Origin: Clostridia bacterium
Lineage (GTDB): Bacteria > Bacillota > Clostridia > Christensenellales > DTU072
Assembly (NCBI GenBank): GCA_028699795.1
Contig: JAQVTZ010000096.1
Span: 1 to 7,194 of the forward strand
Length of the DNA stretch: 7,194 nucleotides
Direction: 5' to 3'
Below the pieces are notes generated by a model, which saw only the letters and a list, made by a program, of their open reading frames with translations, did not search any database and was not told the origin of the DNA. Both the position numbers and the translations under genes were made by a program. Positions within the stretch are counted from its first letter, which is position 1, and each line of letters opens with the position of its first letter. Shown piece by piece: positions 1 to 7,192 of this stretch.

Positions 1-1
1 A

Positions 2-3000
2 CCCGTACCGCGATCCAATTATGAAGTGTATAATAAAGAAGAATCTTTGCAAAGTTATTTAGGGGATGCGACGCAAGGGCATATAGAGTTCGGACAAACA
101 CTTCTAAGCCAGACAGATATTATGCTCGGACATTTATCTCCTACCGCAATTTACAAAATAGGAAACCAAAATACGACGATTTCAGGAAGATTTGTTTTCG
201 AGACCGAAGCCGAATTAGCCGCCCGTTACAGTATTACGCTCATCACAAACGCGAACGGTGAGAGTGTTCTTCCAGTAAGATATGACCGCACGAATACCGT
301 TACCGTTATCAGCTATACGGTGTATCTCTATTGGGAGGCGGGCGATTTAGAGAACGAAGTCTTCGAACGAAATCATAACTATGATATCGTCAGATACGAA
401 GTAAGTATTACCGTTGCGAGAGCGACACCCGATTTCAGCGAAATGTATTTTGATGAAATCATATACGGAGAGACACTGCAAGACTCCGAGCTTTTGGGTA
501 AACCCTTTGCACCGGCAACAGGTCCCCAAGGGCTACCTCTCGGAAGTTACTTGATAAACTATGATCCTTTCACGAGTATCGTTTATCCTAAGGGTGATCA
601 CATGATTAGCTGCACCTTTACGCCTCAAGGAGAGTATCTTAACAATTACCGCAAACTTAATAATGTGGCGATACCACTTACAGTAACCGCAAAACAAGTC
701 CATATAGATTTGCCTGGCGCCAACAGAAGTTTGGTATACGGTACAGGGTATCAGGTACCCGAATGTGATGTGTATTACGAAACCCCGCAAGGAACCCATC
801 ATTTCCATAACCCCGACAGCATATTAGACTATTCTTATCGTGACACTCTCGGAAATGTGGTGAATATATCTACAACAATGGGTCTTGTTACCTATGTTTC
901 AGCCGTGCCCGGTACATATACCCTTACCATCACCGTTACCAGCAACGATTACAGCGGCAGCTTGACTGTAAATGATTTTCTAATAAGAAAGGGCACATTG
1001 TCCATCGTTTCCGACCCTACTCAAGAAATTGTGGAGTATGGAGAACTAATAGGCAATATCGATTTTTACAATGGCCGTTGCCAAAATGTATACACCCGTG
1101 TTTCTTACACAGGCAGTTTCTCCTTGGTGCCCGAGGCGGGCGACGATACTTTTGTGCCCGAGGCCGACAGACAACATTATTCTGTTGTTAGACAAATAAA
1201 ATTTGTACCGACAGATAGCGGCCTTTACGATTATTACGAAGAGTTTATTTATTCTTGGACTTATAAAATCAATAAAAACAGCAAAGATGTTTCCATTGTC
1301 CCCAAAGCCGATACGCTCAATGCCGTTTACGACGGAACTGAAAAGCCTGTCGATTTCGACATTTCTTACCCCGCAGGGTCAAGCGCAACAATTAAAGAGG
1401 CAACAACAACAAAATATTATTCACAAGACGGACAGATAGAATATACCCGTATTCCGCGGGACGCTGGAACATATAGAGTCGTGATTGCAGTCAACGAGGA
1501 TTTCTTAAACTTTTACGGCTCAATCACAACCTCGCTTACTATAGCAAAACAGCCCATCAATATTGCTTTTGCCGAAAGATATCATGTGTTTACGGGCGAA
1601 TCGCAGGGTTTCGGCGATATCGATTTCAGCGGTTATGTGGGTGACCAAGGCGCAATACAGTACACGATACAGTATTTCAGATACACGGGTGCCACAATGT
1701 ATATGGATATCCCCGTTGATGTTGGCAAGTATATCGCGAGAATTACAATTAACGAAAACAATTTCAGCGGTACTGCGGATATCAATTATTATATTATCCC
1801 TTCCGCCATTACGGTAAGCGGTTGGTACGGTATTTATGACGATACCGAAAAAGAAATATCGGTATCGGTAGAGCCGTCGCTGGTGGATTACACCATTAAA
1901 TACAGACCCGAGCAGCGCAACGACGAGGGTGACCTAATTGGTGCTTTCACAGATGCAAAACCGAGAGATGCGGGAAGATACCAAGTAAGAATTAGCATTA
2001 ACGAAAACGGATATTACAAAGAGATCGATATCTTTAACGCAGTTCTAGCAGACGGGAACCTCTATGATGATGCCAACAAACTCACGATACTCCAAAACTA
2101 TCCAGACGAGTATGCCCAAAAAGTAGAAGAGGGCATATTGGCGGCGGATTATCCGTTGTTCTTAAGAATTGCCAAGGCGTACGCGGTAATGACTGTTTCC
2201 GAAACCAACCAAAACAAATCGGTTGTGTATGATGGCAGCGCGAACGCGATTATCGCAAGCTTTACGCCCAATTACCTTGTGGCAAGTTATTCCTACACGC
2301 CATGCCAATTCGAAATAGTAGAAGGGGAAGTGGTTCCGATACTCATAAACGGCCAACCTGTGCCGCTTACGGATACTTCGTCTGTTGTTTTCGATAGTTA
2401 TAACCGTCCCGTTTCGGTAGGATATTATGTGCTTACCATTACTCTTACAGATAAAGACTACCAATTGGGCGCGTATGTTAAACCAACCCTTACAATCAAT
2501 CCCGCATCGCTTATTATCGATACAATGCCTGCCGTAAGCGGCAATATCTATTATAAGCAAACCGAAGCAGTACAATTTATAGAAGACTCGGGACAAGTTC
2601 GTTTCGCTGCGATGGGCATAACGGTAAAAGGGGTTTGGGAGCTTGCAAGCGATATTTCCAATTTCAAAGTGGGTACTTATGGCAATATTTCAGTAAGATT
2701 TATCCCGATGCTAAATGGTGAACCGGATATCAATTTTGTTCCGCCTATAGGCAGTATAACAATTTCCATCGCCAAAAAAGACATAGGAGAGTATATTTAT
2801 TTCACAAACGGTGATCAAGTGTTGGATTGGGCGGACGGTGTTGTGATTGCAAAACCTTATACCCAACTGCAGATTACTTGTACGGCTTGGCTTGATACCG
2901 TTGCCGCAAACATAGAACCTTTTTATAATAACGGCAGACCTCTTACTTTAAGAGTAAAATATAATGGGACCTATACCGCGCCCACCAATGTGGGATCGTA

Positions 3001-6000
3001 TTCGATTGTCGCCGAGATTTCGGATAGCAACTATTATGGTCAATCACTAACGGGGACTTTGCTCATCGAAAGAGCAGAGCCCGCCGTAATTCCTCCCGAG
3101 GCCGCGTCCATTCCCGTAGGTGCCGCGCTTTCGCAATCCGCATTAACTTCGGGGCTTGCCTATATCGCAAGTAGTGTTAACGAAGACAATTTACGCAGCA
3201 TAGCGGGTTCCTTCACATTCCTTTCGCCGGATAGAATTATGGATAGGGCGAATTATCAAAAGGTTTGGGTAGTGTTTACTCCTGCAGATCTTACGACATA
3301 CGATATTCATAAATTTCAAATAGAGATATTGATAAAGGGCATCGATGTTTCCGTGGCGGGGGTATCCGCAACCGAACTCGTTTACGGGCAACCGCTTAGA
3401 GAGTCTGTTTTGTCATATACAGGCTCCACGGTGCCGGGCTCTATCCAATGGTATGACGAAAATGCCATAGTGGATGTTGGCGCCACTGCCCGTTATATGT
3501 TTATCCCCGATAATCCCGATGTATACAATATCATCTATGATGGACAAGTTGCGATAAACATTGCAAAAGCCGAAATGGATTATGACGCAAACTCGTTGCT
3601 CATCAAAGGCTATGTTGGTGAAACACTGGGAGATGCTGCAAACCATGTAACAATCGACCTTTGGCACACGGCCAATCCGCAGATTAAGGTTGCGGATGCG
3701 ACCTTCAGTATCGAAGATATCGACCCAAGCGAAGTGATTTACAACTCCAAAGAAGTGTATGATTGTCGTCTTGTCGTAACGCATCCCAATTATCATGATG
3801 TCGAAATTTATGCCACCATCAAAACTTATGTGTACCTTGGTGGAGAGAACTTCTTTATTACCAATACCTGTAAACAATACGACGGCGAAAGCGTAACAAT
3901 AGAAGATTTGGGGTTAAAACTAGTGGGGACCCCCGAACAATTGGATTTATCGTTATTCCAAATGAGGGCCACCAAAAACGGGATAGAGGTATCCGAAATT
4001 AACGAAACAGGCGTTTATGATGTAGAGATTTCTGTGTTTGATGACATGTCGGGTGACGATATCACAATGGCTTATGACGGCATATGCAACTTTGTTTATA
4101 CAATCAACAAGAAAGTGTTCGATGGCAGCGGCACTACACAAAGTAACCAAATATATCTTAAAGGTAATAGTACGGTTTACGGCGGTGCCGCAGGAGATGT
4201 TCAAGCATATTTCCAATACAAAAAGTATCATTTTGTAGTAAGCAATCGCTACAAAATATATGACGGATCGCCGTTAACAATAGACGGGTTAGGGATACTC
4301 TTGCTCAATTCGTCCGAACAACCCGATTTTATCTTTACGGAGATTCGTAAGTTAAGCACGGTGACTCAACTTTACGAAACAGTTCAGGCTGTAGAAATGG
4401 AAGGGCAATACCTTATTACCTTATCCTTGGGGCAAAATGTGTTGCTGGATGTCACAGATGCGCCTCTTGCTTCGGTGGAGGTACCGTTTACGGTATTGGC
4501 AACCGAGCATTCCGATACTGAAGAGTCTCAACCTTATACAATTGCGTACTATGTTCTTGCAGACGAAACGCAAGTCAAACTTACCTATTTTTCTGAGGAT
4601 AAATCAATCGAATATGGGCAAAGCGCGCCGACATCGGCGGGAGATTATGTGGTTGAAGTTACATTCCTTGCCGCAAGTCCCTATTTTGAGGGAAAACAAG
4701 AGTTTTCGTATACGGTTGCGCCAATGGTAATCTATGTTACGCTGGAATCCGTATATAGTTTCGAGTACGGACAGAATATTGTAGTTTCCCCTATGTTTAC
4801 TGCGGCAGGTACTTCTGGCACGACGCTATCCAATATCGGGTATAATTTACAATATTATATTAGTTCCGGTGGAGATTGGATTCTTCTTAACGAAACACCC
4901 GTTAATGCGGGCAATTACCGGGTAAGAGTCGTGCTAACAGGTACAGATTATGTGCTTGCCGAAGGAGAAGGCATTGCCCGTCTCGACATTACGCAACTTC
5001 AAGTTTTGATTTCCCAAACGCCTACGCTTTCTAATATCACTTATGGTCAAGAATTATATAATAGTGTGATATTTAACGGAGAGGCGGTGTTAGAAAAAAC
5101 GGATGAAGAGATTAGCGGTGTGTGGCGCTTCAAAGAGCCCGACAAAAACGATTTGTCTGCGGGCGAACGCACGGCAACGGTCGTATTTGTTCCCGATAAC
5201 GCGAATTACGAGACGGTAGAAATCACCGGAGTGTCCATTCAAGTGCTAAAGGCATCGGCTTCGATAGAGTGCTTAGAGCTTTCGCTTCCGTATAACGGTC
5301 TCGAGCAGCAGCCGATAATAAGAACCAATCCCGTAACCAATCTTACGGTGAACTTTAGTTATTACCAATATGTGCACGGACAAGAACAAGGTGTGGGTAA
5401 ACCCAGAGCGGCAGGCAATTATATTGTAAAAATGACAATCAGCGACGGAAATTATCAAGGCAGTGCAGAAGCGGATTTCATTATCACCAAGGCTGTTATT
5501 TCACAAGAAAATGTGGTCGTTCCTACGGTAGGGTCGCTTACTTACGGTCAGTCGCTTTCATACGCCGCTTTTGTAGGCGGTTCTGCGACCAATCCCGCCA
5601 GCAATTCCAAAATAGCGGGCGCTTTCCAGTTTACTTATAGAGGGCTTACGCTACTCGGCAAAGTGGTAGAGCTCGGTGGTGTGACGGGTAGCAGCAATCC
5701 GTACGGGTTCCAAGTTTATCAATCTCCGGACGGCAGCATATCCGATATTTTGGGCGTATATACACATATGCCGTATAGATTCGTACCTGCGGATACCGCC
5801 AACTACGAAATTTTTGAAAGCACAATACCTGTAACGCTCATGAAAGCGACAGCGTCTATCACCGTCTACGACAGCGCAAGTATGAAGTACGGTAATATGA
5901 CATCATTTGTATACGGCGATAATATGCCAGAGCTTACCTTTTTGACTTCCCCCATGGGTCTTGTGGTAAGTAATCCGCAGTATATGGGCGAGAACGGATT

Positions 6001-7192
6001 GTTTAATACCATACCCAAAGCAGGCAGCTATATGTATACTGCCCGTATTAACGACAGCAATTATAAAGGTGAACTGATTTATTCGGTTTCGGTCAACAAG
6101 CGCAAAGCGCAAATCGAATTCATAGACGATGACGGGCAAATTACCGATTGGTACAGTTATACCTTTGCCTCAACAAAGCACGCGATGGCGCAAATAGTAT
6201 CCTCTAGCCTATTGTCTGAAGATTTACAACGCAAAGAAGAAATCGAAACAGGGTTGTCTTATAGGTACATGTTGCGCGACAGCAGTTCCAATATCGTTAT
6301 GCACAAACTGCCCGACAATGTTGGCGAATATATTGTATATGCCGTTCTCGAAAATGATGATTACTATATTGACAGCGAAGCACTAAAGCCTAATTACGAC
6401 ATTACCAAAGCGACTGTAGAATATTTGGACTTCGACTCCTCCACCCTTATCAATCTCATTTATGGTAAGGTACAGATACCGTCTGTGGTCACGCGACCCG
6501 ATAATATTTCTTACAAGATATCATTCCCCGGATACCCGTCTATGCCCACAACGGCAGGCACGCACAGAATAAAGGTCGTAGTAGACGACCCCAATTTCTA
6601 TCCCGCCGAAAAATCAAGCATGTTCTATATCTACAAAAAAGACATTAGTATCGACAACATCAAAGTTGTCAATCGTCCGTATGACGGTACCGATGTTGTA
6701 CAAATCACAGGCGAACTTACCGGCCTTGTGTTAAATGATGAGGTACGCCTCAATATGACGGCTCGTACCGCAAACGGCGCGACAGAACCCGGGGTCTACG
6801 ATATAGAAATATTGACTTGGGAGCTCTCGGGATTGCATGCCTCCAATTATAGTGTAAGGAAGCCCGCGTTTAACGGTACCGTTAAAATTAACCAAAAGGT
6901 GATTTCCGACCCCAAATCAAACTCCTATATCACCAGTGAAGATGGGTTTTCGTCCAATGTTACGGTATCATTCGAAAAAGTGGTTTCCGCGCAAAATCAG
7001 ACCACCTTGTTTTCTAAGCTTTTGGGACAATCCGCTATTGTGCAGACAATCACAATAAAAGAATTGGGACTCGTAACAGAATTGGACAGAAAGGTCAAGT
7101 TCCATGTGCTAATCCCCGAAGAGTACCGCGACTCGCCCACCTTACAGGTAGAGGCGTTGGACGAGCTGAGCCAACACAGTATTTCGTTTACC
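2..7192 (+). CDS. Giant MBG/YDG-repeat surface protein, partial at both ends
   Basis: One frame stays open for 2,397 codons across the entire window; neither its start nor its stop is present. In-frame ATG codons are scattered and none marks a start, because coding continues upstream of all of them. The product is built from 24 divergent beta-sandwich-like modules (residues about 28-2299) and a non-repeat segment (2300-2397). Recurrent signatures are Y-D/N-G or Y-G-Q hooks, A-G-x-Y, N-Y-x-G, F-x-P-x-x-x-x-x-Y, and closing strands that end in K or K-A. Only 9 cysteines occur and I see no hydrophobic membrane segment, which fits an exported stalk. Such MBG/YDG arrays are known from large bacterial cell-surface proteins; an adhesin or spacer role is inferred. 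Codon use looks uniform throughout, with no sign of a frameshift or inserted element. The signal peptide and anchor must lie outside. The reading frame is certain; family assignment is strong, specific function unknown. Confidence 0.95.
83..421 (+). repeat. Module 1, type A (long)
   Basis: Residues 28-140. It opens with I-E-F-G-Q-T-L, a variant of the Y-G-Q-x-L hook. S-G-R-F-V-F stands at the usual G-x-F position and the module closes with Y-E-V-S-I-T-V-A-R. At 113 residues it is longer than a typical type A module; the middle (residues 80-125) has extra strands. The 27 residues before it belong to a preceding segment whose type cannot be told. Confidence 0.55.
422..694 (+). repeat. Module 2, type A
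   Basis: Residues 141-231. It has the hook I-I-Y-G-E-T-L, then G-S-Y-L-I-N-Y at the G-x-F position and C-T-F-T-P ahead of N-N-Y. The closing strand is I-P-L-T-V-T-A-K. All type A landmarks are present in order. Confidence 0.7.
695..994 (+). repeat. Module 3, type B (Y-G hook)
   Basis: Residues 232-331. It has the hook L-V-Y-G-T-G-Y, a central strand L-D-Y-S-Y-R-D, then V-P-G-T-Y-T-L-T-I-T-V and N-D-Y-S-G-S, and closes with F-L-I-R-K-G. P-G-T-Y replaces the usual A-G-x-Y. Confidence 0.7.
995..1276 (+). repeat. Module 4, type A
   Basis: Residues 332-425. It has the hook V-E-Y-G-E-L-I, then Y-T-G-S-F-S-L at the G-x-F position, I-K-F-V-P-T-D and a Y-D-Y-Y stretch at the usual N-Y position. It closes with W-T-Y-K-I-N-K. 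Confidence 0.7.
1277..1549 (+). repeat. Module 5, type B
   Basis: Residues 426-516. This is a textbook MBG-type module: the hook A-V-Y-D-G-T-E-K-P-V, then P-R-D-A-G-T-Y-R-V-V-I-A-V, then F-Y-G-S-I and the closing strand L-T-I-A-K. It is among the clearest type B copies. Confidence 0.8.
1550..1804 (+). repeat. Module 6, type B
   Basis: Residues 517-601. The hook has drifted to V-F-T-G-E-S. The second half is typical: V-D-V-G-K-Y-I-A-R-I-T-I, N-N-F-S-G-T-A and closing Y-Y-I-I-P-S. Its I-T-I-N-E-N strand is closely matched in module 7, also at the DNA level. Confidence 0.7.
1805..2176 (+). repeat. Module 7, type B with 43-residue insertion
   Basis: Residues 602-725. It has the hook G-I-Y-D-D-T-E-K-E-I, then P-R-D-A-G-R-Y-Q-V-R-I-S-I and N-G-Y-Y-K-E. 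The closing strand L-R-I-A-K comes only after an insertion at residues 678-720, where other modules need about 5 to 10 residues. The inserted part is rich in D, E, A, L and Y and looks helical, unlike the surrounding beta pattern. Confidence 0.7.
2177..2503 (+). repeat. Module 8, type B (long)
   Basis: Residues 726-834. It has the hook V-V-Y-D-G-S-A-N-A-I, central strand A-S-Y-S-Y-T, then V-S-V-G-Y-Y-V-L-T-I-T-L, K-D-Y-Q-L-G and closing L-T-I-N-P-A. It carries extra residues between the central strand and the G-Y-Y strand (about 768-800). Confidence 0.75.
2504..2776 (+). repeat. Module 9, type A (divergent)
   Basis: Residues 835-925. The usual Y-G-Q hook is replaced by I-Y-Y-K-Q-T-E. K-G-V-W-E-L stands at the G-x-F/W position, followed by S-V-R-F-I-P and the closing strand S-I-T-I-S-I-A-K. 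The type is assigned mainly from the second half. Confidence 0.6.
2777..3073 (+). repeat. Module 10, type B
   Basis: Residues 926-1024. The second half is canonical: L-R-V-K-Y-N-G-T-Y, A-P-T-N-V-G-S-Y-S-I-V-A-E-I, S-N-Y-Y-G-Q-S and closing L-L-I-E-R. The first half lacks a clear YDG hook and has N-N-G-R-P-L in its place. Confidence 0.75.
3074..3337 (+). repeat. Module 11, type A
   Basis: Residues 1025-1112. It has the hook I-P-V-G-A-A-L-S-Q-S, then I-A-G-S-F-T-F-L, V-W-V-V-F-T-P-A-D and T-T-Y-D-I, closing with I-E-I-L-I-K. P-V-G replaces the Y-G of the hook; all other landmarks are intact. Confidence 0.75.
3338..3568 (+). repeat. Module 12, type A
   Basis: Residues 1113-1189, compact and canonical. 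It has the hook L-V-Y-G-Q-P-L, then V-P-G-S-I-Q-W-Y, D-V-G-A-T-A-R-Y-M-F-I-P-D, V-Y-N-I-I and closing I-N-I-A-K. It is the best reference copy for type A in this window. Confidence 0.8.
3569..3823 (+). repeat. Module 13, type A (divergent)
   Basis: Residues 1190-1274. It has G-Y-V-G-E-T-L-G-D-A as hook, A-D-A-T-F-S-I at the G-x-F position, then L-V-V-T-H-P-N-Y-H-D-V and closing Y-A-T-I-K. H-P-N-Y replaces the F-x-P/N-Y pair, so the type call is tentative. Confidence 0.5.
3824..4111 (+). repeat. Module 14, type B
   Basis: Residues 1275-1370. It has the hook K-Q-Y-D-G-E-S-V-T-I-E-D-L-G, then E-T-G-V-Y-D-V-E-I-S-V and closing F-V-Y-T-I-N-K. The A-G-x-Y motif appears as T-G-V-Y. The N-Y-x-G site has been replaced by an acidic loop (about 1347-1357). 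Its hook is closely repeated in module 15. Confidence 0.65.
4112..4501 (+). repeat. Module 15, type B, with 38-residue N-terminal extension
   Basis: Residues 1371-1500. The hook K-I-Y-D-G-S-P-L-T-I-D-G-L-G sits 127 residues after the equivalent tyrosine of module 14. The second half is M-E-G-Q-Y-L-I-T-L-S-L, then closing V-P-F-T-V-L-A. Residues 1371-1408 precede the hook strand and contain F-D-G-S-G and V-Y-G-G-A, which could be the remnant of a decayed extra module. Confidence 0.55.
4502..4720 (+). repeat. Module 16, type B (short first half)
   Basis: Residues 1501-1573. There is no clear hook. The rest is typical: V-K-L-T-Y-F-S-E-D, A-P-T-S-A-G-D-Y-V-V-E-V, P-Y-F-E-G-K and closing F-S-Y-T-V-A-P. 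At 73 residues it is the shortest module. Confidence 0.65.
4721..4996 (+). repeat. Module 17, type B (Y-G hook)
   Basis: Residues 1574-1665. It has the hook F-E-Y-G-Q-N-I, central strand Y-N-L-Q-Y-Y-I, then P-V-N-A-G-N-Y-R-V-R-V-V-L and T-D-Y-V-L, and closes with A-R-L-D-I-T-Q. It combines a type A-like Y-G-Q hook with a type B second half, as in the Y-G class of MBG domains. Confidence 0.7.
4997..5251 (+). repeat. Module 18, type A
   Basis: Residues 1666-1750, canonical. It has the hook I-T-Y-G-Q-E-L-Y-N-S, then I-S-G-V-W-R-F, S-A-G-E-R-T-A-T-V-V-F-V-P-D and A-N-Y-E-T-V, and closes with I-Q-V-L-K. Confidence 0.8.
5252..5491 (+). repeat. Module 19, type B
   Basis: Residues 1751-1830, canonical and compact. 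It has the hook L-P-Y-N-G-L-E-Q-Q-P-I, T-N-L-T-V-N-F-S-Y, then R-A-A-G-N-Y-I-V-K-M-T-I, G-N-Y-Q-G-S-A and closing F-I-I-T-K. It is the best reference copy for type B. Confidence 0.85.
5492..5845 (+). repeat. Module 20, type A with about 44-residue insertion
   Basis: Residues 1831-1948. It has the hook L-T-Y-G-Q-S-L-S-Y-A, then I-A-G-A-F-Q-F-T-Y, and after an insertion P-Y-R-F-V-P-A-D-T-A-N-Y-E-I with closing I-P-V-T-L-M-K. The insertion (about 1881-1924) is rich in G, S, V and Y and lies between the G-x-F strand and the F-x-P strand, where other copies have a short loop. Confidence 0.75.
5846..6106 (+). repeat. Module 21, type B (Y-G hook)
   Basis: Residues 1949-2035. It has the hook F-V-Y-G-D-N-M-P-E-L, then P-K-A-G-S-Y-M-Y-T-A-R-I, S-N-Y-K-G-E-L and closing Y-S-V-S-V-N-K. 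Confidence 0.75.
6107..6409 (+). repeat. Module 22, type B (divergent first half)
   Basis: Residues 2036-2136. The first half (2040-2080) has no recognisable hook. The second half is clear: L-S-Y-R-Y-M-L-R-D, P-D-N-V-G-E-Y-I-V-Y-A-V-L, D-D-Y-Y-I-D and closing Y-D-I-T-K. Confidence 0.65.
6410..6640 (+). repeat. Module 23, type B (Y-G hook)
   Basis: Residues 2137-2213. It has the hook L-I-Y-G-K-V-Q-I-P, central strand I-S-Y-K-I-S-F, then T-T-A-G-T-H-R-I-K-V-V-V and P-N-F-Y-P-A, closing with F-Y-I-Y-K-K. In the A-G-x-Y motif the tyrosine is replaced by histidine. Confidence 0.7.
6641..6898 (+). repeat. Module 24, YDG-type domain
   Basis: Residues 2214-2299. It shows the order typical of the YDG family: R-P-Y-D-G-T-D-V-V, then I-T-G-E-L-T-G-L-V-L-N-D-E-V-R-L, then P-G-V-Y-D-I, L-S-G-L-H-A-S-N-Y and closing T-V-K-I-N. 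The L-x-G-L-x-x-x-D-E-V and L-S-G-x-x-A-x-N-Y stretches are specific to this family and absent from the other 23 modules. It ends the repeat array. Confidence 0.85.
6899..7192 (+). other. Non-repeat C-terminal segment of the giant protein (partial)
   Basis: Residues 2300-2397 show none of the module landmarks (no hook, no A-G-x-Y, no N-Y-x-G). Alternating strands are visible: V-T-V-S-F-E-K, I-V-Q-T-I-T-I-K, R-K-V-K-F-H-V-L-I-P-E-E-Y and L-Q-V-E-A-L-D-E-L. The pattern of a polar strand, then I-P-E, then a strand followed by L-D-E resembles the terminal beta domain that often lies between MBG arrays and a membrane anchor in gut Firmicutes. That comparison is from memory. The segment is cut by the window end. 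Confidence 0.5.

Larger units (their letters stand above)
83..6898 (+). repeat. Tandem array of 24 divergent MBG/Ig-like protein modules
   Basis: This is a protein-level repeat, not a DNA satellite. Modules of roughly 75 to 130 residues follow one another with almost no linker: the closing strand of one (I-x-K-A, V-x-K-A, I-A-K-Q) leads directly into the first strand of the next. My order is A A B A B B B B A B A A A B B B B A B A B B B YDG, where A is the Y-G-Q/F-x-P type and B the YDG-hook/A-G-x-Y type. Module boundaries were set by eye from the closing K and may be off by several residues. Neighbouring modules share few identical codons, so the array appears old and not recently homogenised. 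Confidence 0.85.

Noticed and set aside
1203..1817. Short + strand ORFs in another frame (1203-1439, 1563-1817)
   Set aside because: They overlap modules 4 to 7 of the main frame, and their translations are low-complexity with no family resemblance. They are out-of-frame shadows, not evidence of a frameshift, because the main frame continues unbroken.
2162..2596. 144-codon minus-strand ORF
   Set aside because: It is antisense to modules 7 to 9 with no recognisable domain; the + strand here carries clear conserved motifs (Y-D-G-S, G-Y-Y-V-L-T-I).
3413..3877. 154-codon minus-strand ORF
   Set aside because: It lies entirely opposite the long + frame, has no recognisable domain, and its translation is rich in residues expected from reverse-complemented Tyr/Asn/Asp/Gly codons.
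383..6522. About ten GATATC palindromes, more than expected by chance
   Set aside because: Most are the codon pair GAT-ATC (Asp-Ile) in beta strands, with irregular spacing, so protein composition explains them.
2..7192. Alternative genetic code (TGA as Trp)
   Set aside because: Tryptophan is encoded by TGG throughout and no TGA occurs in frame, so the standard bacterial code fits.
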